From assembly GCF_020911925.1 (NCBI RefSeq), contig NZ_CP087134.1, positions 3,286,001 through 3,350,000 on the forward strand: DNA of 64,000 nucleotides. The letters run 5' to 3'. Source of the DNA: Flavobacterium cupriresistens. GTDB lineage: Bacteria > Bacteroidota > Bacteroidia > Flavobacteriales > Flavobacteriaceae. A model generated the notes under the pieces. It saw only the letters and a list, made by a program, of their open reading frames with translations, was not told where the DNA came from and did not search any database. A program made the position numbers and the translations under genes. Shown here one piece after another: positions 42,901-51,900 of this stretch. Within the stretch, counting starts at the first letter, position 1, and each line of letters opens with the position of its first letter.

Positions 42901-45900
42901 AAACGGACTTGCTACTGTTCTGACCAGTCTGAATATTTATGATGCATCATTTAGATATAAAAATGCAACCGTTACAGGAGCTTCTTCACCTATATGCAGT
43001 GGACAAACGGCTACTTTGAACGCCAGTACAACTGCAATAGGAGAAACATTTAAATGGTTTGATTCCGCAACCGGAGGTATAGAGCTTTCTGCTTTAGCAA
43101 GTTATACTACTCCTTCATTAACAGCGTCAACAACGTATTATCTGGAAGCAACACGTGGTGGTTGTATCAATACCGTTCGTGAACCAATTACGGTGACCGT
43201 ATCTCCATTTGCAACAGCTGCAAATATTACAATTGCAAGTCCTGTTGAAGCTTCTTGTGCCGGAGTAGTTACACTTTCTCCGACATCAGCTTTGGTCGGA
43301 GCACAATTTAAATATTACGGAGATCAGGCTAAGACTATTCCAATCTTAGACGCGGGTACCGGTGGATCAGGTGAGACTTATGCAATAAATCCAACTACCT
43401 ATGCTTTGACGGTTAGTGGTTTAACAGCTGGAGCGTCGCCTTACTCTTATTTTATTTCCGTTGTGAATGCAACCAATTGCGAAAATGAAGCAGGAAATTT
43501 AAAAGAGGTAACCGTTACCTATCCAACAACGACAGGTTTAACTTTAATAGCAGTTCCACTACAAGGATGTGGAAGCGTTAATTTGAAAGATGCAATAGTT
43601 GGTTTCGATACTTCAGGAAATACAACTTATACTTTTTATGATCCGTCAAATGCGATTATAACTGCAGACGCTGCAGCAAGTGTAAGCACAAGCGGCGTTT
43701 ACTCTATTCAGGCGCAGGGCAATGGAATTACCTGTCCTTCGTCTAAACAAACGGTAACCGTGACGATCAATGCCTTACCAACTTTGGTGGTGACACCTTC
43801 GATATCTGTGAATACTGGAAGCAATGTAGCTTTAAACGCAGTATCTGATGGAACATTGGCATGGTTTGATCCACAAGGGAATGCTTTAGTAGGACCAGCC
43901 TTTGAAACTGGTGTATTAAACACGCCTGGAATTTATACTTATACAGTAGTAGCAAGTAATGCGAATTGTACAAGAACCGGAACTGTTTCTATTAATGTTA
44001 TTGACCTGAATAGTTGTCAATCATTAACAGAACGAGTTTATGCTACTACACAAACCTTTGGGTTTAATATAACGGGAGGAGTATCAAATCCGGGTAATGC
44101 CGTTGACGGAAGTACTCGAACGTACTCTACCATTACAACCGGAATTGGACTTTTAGGAGTTGGGACTACCTGGCAAGATTTGAAATGGCCGGCTAATATT
44201 GTAAAAGGAACTCCGGTAACGGTTAAGTTGGGAACTGAATTAAGTCTTTTGGCCTTAGGACAAAACCTATCTGTGATCGGAACTAAAAATGGAGTAAACA
44301 TAGGAACTTTTCAAACGGTTTCAGGATCATTGTTGAACCTATTGTCAGGAGACAGTGCTTTCGAGTTTACTTTTGTTCCAAGTGATGGTACCGGACCACA
44401 AGATTATGATGGAATAAAAATTCAAATGGCATCACTTGTAAGTGTAGCACAAAGCACAAAAGTATATGATGCTTATTATACAAGATCAGTTTCTACTGTA
44501 GTTTGTACTCCTGGAGATATTCAGGATATTTATTACGGAGCAGTAGATTTAGGAGTAGGAGCTTTGACTGCTACAGTGGGTGTTAGCGATGCATGGAATG
44601 TAGCAGATAACGATATCAGTACTTTTGCTACTATGTACAGCGGTGTTGGGGCACTTGCTGCGGCTGATTTAACTGTAGCATTTAAAACTCCCTCAATAGT
44701 AAGTGATACTTTAAGAATAGTAATCTCAAAACCGGGAACTATTTTGGCAATTAATTTACTTACCGGATTTACGATTCAACGTTATTTAGGTGATGTTGCG
44801 GTTGGAACTCCGATAGATAATACAAGCACCTTATTAAGTTTGAAATTGTTAGCAGGTGATTCAATGGCTATCGTTTTAGTGAATTCGCAACCTGAACCTT
44901 ATGACAGAGTTAGAATTCGTTTTGGTGGTGTTGCGGGAGTCTTGGATAATCTAAGAGTTCATACCGTTGACCGAGTAGCCAATACGAAAGTAGTAGGGGG
45001 TGATATAAACAATAAGGTCACGGTCTGTCCGGGAACGGCGGTCACGCTCCAGATACCCGAAGTAGCTTGTTCAACTTATAAATGGTATGACGCACCAACA
45101 GGAGGTAATGTTGTGGCAACCGGTATTTCTTATACTATTCCGACTACCTTGGCGGCAGGAATTTATAAATATTATATACAACCGGTAAGATACAACTGTG
45201 AAGCTTTTACAAGAGGAGAAGTAACCGTTGAGGTTAGAGCTTCAAGCCCGGTAAATACTTTAACAAATATTACTTTAAACGGAGGAGCAGTTACTTCTAT
45301 TTGTTCTCCATCTGGAACCGTAACTTTAGCAACTGGCTTAAGTGGTACTCCGGTACTAACAAATCCGATATATTATTGGTATAGTTTTGATGGAACAACA
45401 AGTCAGTTAATTGCGGGAGAAACAACTGCTCAATTAATTGTAAATGGTTTAACACCGGGAACCTATACTTATTATGTAGGGGTTAGTTCAGATGAATTAT
45501 GTGAAACCGCGGCGATAGATAGAAAACAGATTACATTTACAATACTGCCTCCTTCTATCAAGACCGATATTCTGGTTGACGGGACATCCGTATGTCATAA
45601 CATAGCGGCATCCTTGACACCAACCGCACCTACTTTAACAAATGCAGTATTTACGTGGTATTTGGATGCGAATAAAACGCAGCCTATAACAAATGGAGCT
45701 GTTATTGGCGGGGTTACTTACGCAATAAGCGGCACAGGTGTTTTAACAGCAACTGGCTTAACAAAAGCCTTGAGCCCAATTATATATTATGTGGCCGTTT
45801 CCAGTGATGGAACCTGCGAAAATATTGCCGGTACACTTCAGGAAGCGACAATAGTTATAATTGATCCTAATACACCAACTACAACCGATACTACTCAGGA

Positions 45901-48900
45901 TTTCTGTTTGATAAATGCTCCGACTTTTGCGAGTATTCAGGTAAATGAAAGTAATGTAGTTTGGTATAATGTAGCAACGGGAGGAACTGCTTTTGCACCA
46001 ACAGCGGCATTGACCAGCGGAGTTTATTATGGTGCTGTTTTAGACCTTTTAAACAGTTGTGAGAGTTCTGTTCGTTTACAGGTAACTATCAGTGTAACCG
46101 ATCCGGGAACACCAACGACTACAGATACCACGCAAGATTTCTGTTTGGTAAATGCACCAACCTTTGCGAGCATACAAACCAATCAGGCTAATGTCGTTTG
46201 GTACAGCGTTGCAACAGGAGGAGTAGCGATTGCCCCAACAACAGCTTTAACGAGCGGTACTTATTATGCTGCCTTGTTAGACGCTACAACAGGTTGTCAA
46301 AGTAATGTGAGATTATTAGTTACGATCAGTGTAACCGATCCGGGTACGCCGACTACTACAGATACTACACAAGATTTCTGTTTGGTAAATGCACCAACCT
46401 TTGCAAGTATACAAACCAATCAGCCTAATGTCGTTTGGTACAGCGTTGCAACAGGAGGAGTAGCGATTGCACCAACAACAGCTTTAACGAGTGGTACCTA
46501 TTATGCTGCTTTACTAGACGCTACAACGGGTTGTCAAAGTAATGTAAGATTATTAGTTACGATCAGTGTAACCGATCCTGGTACACCAACTACAACCGAT
46601 ACTACACAAGATTTCTGTTTGGTAAATGCGCCGACTTTTGCGAGTATTCAAACGAATCAGGCTAATGTAGTTTGGTACAGTGTTGTAACAGGAGGAACAG
46701 CTATTGCGCCTACAACGGCTTTAACCACTGGTGTTTATTACGCTGCTTTGTTAGACGCTACCACAGGTTGTCAAAGCAACGAAAGATTGCGAGTTACTAT
46801 TAGCGTAACCGATCCGGGCACACCAACGACTACAGATACTACACAAGATTTCTGTTTAGTTAATGCACCAACGTTTGCGAGCATTCAAACGAATCAGCCT
46901 AATATAGTTTGGTATAGTGTAGTAACAGGTGGAACTGCCATAGCACCAACAACAGCTTTAACCAGCGGTGTTTATTATGCTGCCTTGTTAGACGCTACCA
47001 CAGGTTGCCAAAGCAACGAAAGATTGCGAGTTACTATTAGTGTAACCGATCCTGGTACACCAACGACAACAGATACTACACAAGATTTCTGTTTGATAAA
47101 TGCACCAACCTTTGCAAGTATACAAACCAATCAGCCTAATGTCGTTTGGTATAGTGTAGCAACTGGAGGAGTAGCGATTGCACCAACAACAGCTTTAACG
47201 AGCGGTACTTATTATGCTGCCTTGTTAGACGCTACAACGGGTTGTCAAAGTAATGTGAGATTATTAGTTACGATCAGTGTAACCGATCCGGGTACACCAA
47301 CCACTACAGATACTACACAAGATTTTTGTTTAATAAATGCGCCAACCTTTGCAAGTATACAAACGAATCAGGCTAATGTAATTTGGTACAGTGTGGTAAC
47401 AGGCGGAACAGCCATTGCACCAACAACAGCTTTAACCAGTGGGGTTTATTATGCTGCTTTGTTGGATGCTACCACAGGTTGTCAAAGCAACGAAAGATTG
47501 CGAGTTACTATTAGCGTAACCGATCCGGGTACACCAACAACAACAGATACTACACAAGATTTCTGTTTGGTAAATGCGCCAACCTTTGCGAGTATACAAA
47601 CGAATCAGCCTAATGTCGTTTGGTATAGTGTAGTAACAGGTGGAACTGCCATAGCACCAACAACAGCTTTAACCAGTGGTGTTTATTATGCCGCTTTGTT
47701 AGATGCTACCACAGGTTGCCAAAGTAACGAAAGATTACAAGTTACAATTAGTGTAACCGATCCGGGCACACCGACTACTACAGATACTACACAAGATTTC
47801 TGTTTGGTAAATGCGCCAACCTTTGCAAGTATACAAACCAATCAGCCTAATGTCGTTTGGTATAGTGTAGCAACTGGAGGAACTGCCATAGCACCAACAA
47901 CAGCTTTAACGAGTGGTACCTATTATGCTGCTTTGCTAGACGCTACAACAGGTTGTCAAAGTAACGTAAGATTATTAGTTACGATTAGTGTAACCGATCC
48001 AGGTACACCAACCACTACAGATACAACACAGGATTTCTGTTTGGTAAATGCACCAACATTTGCGAGCATACAAACCAATCAGGCCAATGTGGTTTGGTAC
48101 AGTGTGGCAACAGGCGGAACAGCAATAGCTCCGACTACAGCTTTAACCAGCGGTACTTATTATGCTGCTTTGTTAGACGCTACAACAGGATGTCAAAGTG
48201 CTGTGAGATTACAAGTTGCCATTAGTGTAACCGATCCGGGCACTCCGACATTAGTAACTGCAGGAACTCAAAACTTCTGTTTAGTTAATGCACCAACGTT
48301 TGCAAGCATTCAAACCACTCAGGCTAATGTCGTTTGGTATAGTGTTGCAACGGGTGGTATAGCTATAGCTCCGGCTACAGCCTTAACGAGTGGTACTTAT
48401 TATGCTGCTTTATTAGATGCTACAACGGGTTGTCAAAGTGCTGTGAGATTACAAGTTACCATTAGCGTAACTGATCCGGGCACACCGACTACAACCGATA
48501 CTACACAAGATTTCTGTTTGGCAAATGCACCAACGTTTGCGAGTATACAAACGAATCAGACTAATGTTGTTTGGTATAGTGTTGTAACAGGTGGAACCGC
48601 TATTGCACCAACAACAGCTTTAACCAGTGGGGTTTATTATGCAGCTTTGTTAGACGCTACCACAGGTTGTCAAAGTAACGAAAGATTACGAGTTACTATA
48701 AGTGTAACCGATCCGGGTACACCAACTACTACAGATGCCACACAAGACTTCTGTTTGGTAAACGCACCGACATTTGCAAGTATTCAGGTAAACGAGCCAA
48801 ATGTGGTTTGGTACAATGCGACAAGTGGAGGAACTGCTTTTGCTCCAACAGCGGCATTGACCAGTGGAATTTTCTATGGAGGTATTGTAGATCCGGTTAC

Positions 48901-51900
48901 AGGTTGTCAAAGTGCCGTAAGATTACAGGTTACCATCAGTGTAACCGATCCGGGCACACCGACGACTACAGATGCTACACAAGATTTCTGTTTGGCAAAT
49001 GCACCAACATTCGCGAGTATTCAAACGAATCAGGCTAATGTTATTTGGTACAGCGTTGCAACAGGAGGAACAGCCATTGCGCCAACAACATCTTTAACCA
49101 GCGGCGTTTACTACGCAGCTTTACTAAATGCTACTACAGGATGTCAAAGTACTGTGAGATTACAAGTTACTATTAGTGTAACCGATCCGGGCACACCAAC
49201 ATTAGTAACTGCAGGAACTCAAAACTTCTGTTTAATAAATACGCCAACATTTGCCAGTATTCAAACTACTCAGGCTAATGTCGTTTGGTACAGCGCTGCA
49301 ACAGGCGGAACTGCTATTGCTCCGGCTACAGCTTTAACGAGCGGTACTTATTATGCTGCTTTGTTAGATGCTACAACAGGTTGTCAAAGTGCCGTGAGAT
49401 TACAAGTAACTATAAGTGTAACCGATCCGGGTACACCGACTACAACAGATACTACACAAGATTTCTGTTTGATAAATGCACCAACTTTTGCAAGTATTCA
49501 AACGAATGAGACTAATATCGTTTGGTACAGTGTTGCAACAGGCGGAACAGCCATTGCACCAACTACAGCTTTAACAAGCGGAGTTTATTATGCAGCTTTG
49601 TTAGACGCTACAACAGGTTGTCAAAGTAAAGTAAGGTTGCAGGTTATCATTAGTGTAACAAATCCAGGCACACCAACTACAACAGACACAACACAAGATT
49701 TCTGTTTGGTAAATGCACCTACATTCGCAAGTATTCAAACGAATCAGACTAATGTAGTGTGGTACAGTGTTGCAACAGGAGGAACAGCTATTGCACCAAC
49801 TACAGCTTTAACCAGCGGTACTTATTATGCTGCTCTGCTAAATGCGATAACAGGTTGTCAAAGTACCGTAAGATTACAAGTTGCTATTAGTGTAACTGAT
49901 CCGGGTACACCAACAACAACAGATGCAACACAAGACTTCTGTTTGGTAAATGCGCCAACTTTTGCCAGCATTCAAACGAATGAAACGAATGTCGTTTGGT
50001 ACAGTGTGGCAACGGGAGGTACAGCTATCGCTCCGGCAACAGCTTTAACAAGCGGTACTTATTATGCTGCTTTGTTAGATGCAACTACAGGTTGTCAAAG
50101 CGCCGTGAGATTACAAGTTGCCATTAGTGTAACTGATCCGGGCACACCGACATTAGTAACTGCAGGAACTCAAAACTTCTGTTTGATAAATGCACCAACG
50201 TTTGCAAGCATTCAAACTACTCAGACTAATGTCGTTTGGTACAGTGCTGCAACAGGCGGAACAGCAATTGCTCCGACAACAGCTCTAACAAGTGGTGTTT
50301 ATTATGCTGCTTTATTAGATGCCACAACGGGTTGTCAAAGTGCTGTGAGATTACAAGTTACGATCAGCGTGACCGATCCGGGCACACCGACATTAGTAAA
50401 CGCGGGCACTCAAAACTTCTGTTTGATAAATGCACCAACATTTGCGAGTATTCAAACGAATCAGGCTAATGTAGTTTGGTACAGTGTTGCAACAGGTGGA
50501 ACAGCAATAGCTCCTGCAACAGCTTTAACCAGCGGTGTTTATTATGCTGCTTTGGTAAATACTACTACAGGTTGTCAAAGTGCGGTGAGATTGCAAGTTA
50601 CTATTAGTGTAACCGATCCGGGCACACCGACAACGACAGATACAACTCAAGATTTCTGTTTGATAAATGCGCCAACTTTTGCGAGTATTCAAACGAATCA
50701 GACTAATGTAGTTTGGTATAGTACTGCAACTGGTGGAACAGCGATTGCTCCTGCAACAGCTTTAACGAGCGGTACTTATTACGCTGCTTTGTTAGATGCA
50801 ACTACTGGTTGTCAAAGTGCCGTAAGATTACAAGTTACCATTAGTGTAACCGATCCGGGCACACCGACATTAGTAAATGCGGGCACTCAAAACTTCTGTT
50901 TAGTAAATGCACCGACATTTGCGAGTATTCAAACCACTCAGACTAATGTCGTTTGGTACAGTACCGCAACAGGAGGAACAGCGATTGCTCCAACTACAGC
51001 TTTAACGAGTGGTGTTTATTACGCTGCTTTGGTAAATACTACTACGGGTTGTCAAAGTGCGGTGAGATTACAAGTTACTATTAGTGTAACTGATCCGGGC
51101 ACACCGACATTAGTAAATGCAGGAACTCAGAACTTCTGTTTGGTAAACGCACCAACATTTGCGAGTATTCAGACTACTCAGGCTAATGTGGTTTGGTACA
51201 ATGCTGCAACAGGTGGAACAGCGATTGCTCCGGCAACAGCTTTAACCAGCGGTGTTTATTATGCTGCTTTGGTAAATACTACTACAGGTTGTCAAAGTGC
51301 AGTGAGATTGCAAGTTACCATTAGTGTAACCGATCCGGGCACACCAACAACGACAGATGCAACACAAGACTTCTGTTTGATAAACGCACCAACGTTTGCG
51401 AGTATTCAAACGAATCAGACTAATGTAGTTTGGTATAGTACTGCAACTGGTGGAACAGCGATTGCTCAGGCAACAGCTTTAACCAGCGGTACTTATTATG
51501 CTGCTTTATTAGACACAACAACAGGATGTCAAAGTGCGGTGAGATTGCAAGTTACGATCAGTGTAACCGATCCGGGTACACCATCACTAGTAAATGCAGG
51601 AACTCAAAACTTCTGTTTGATAAATGCACCAACATTCGCGAGTATTCAAACGAATCAGGCTAATGTAGTTTGGTACAGTACCGCAACAGGAGGAACAGCG
51701 ATTGCTCCGGCAACAGCTTTAACCAGCGGTGTTTATTATGCTGCTTTGGTAAATACTACTACAGGTTGTCAAAGTGCAGTGAGATTACAAGTTACTATTA
51801 GTGTAACCGATCCGGGCACACCGACATTAGTAACAGCAGGAACTCAAAACTTCTGTCTGATAAATGCACCAACGTTTGCTAGTATTCAAACCACTCAGAC

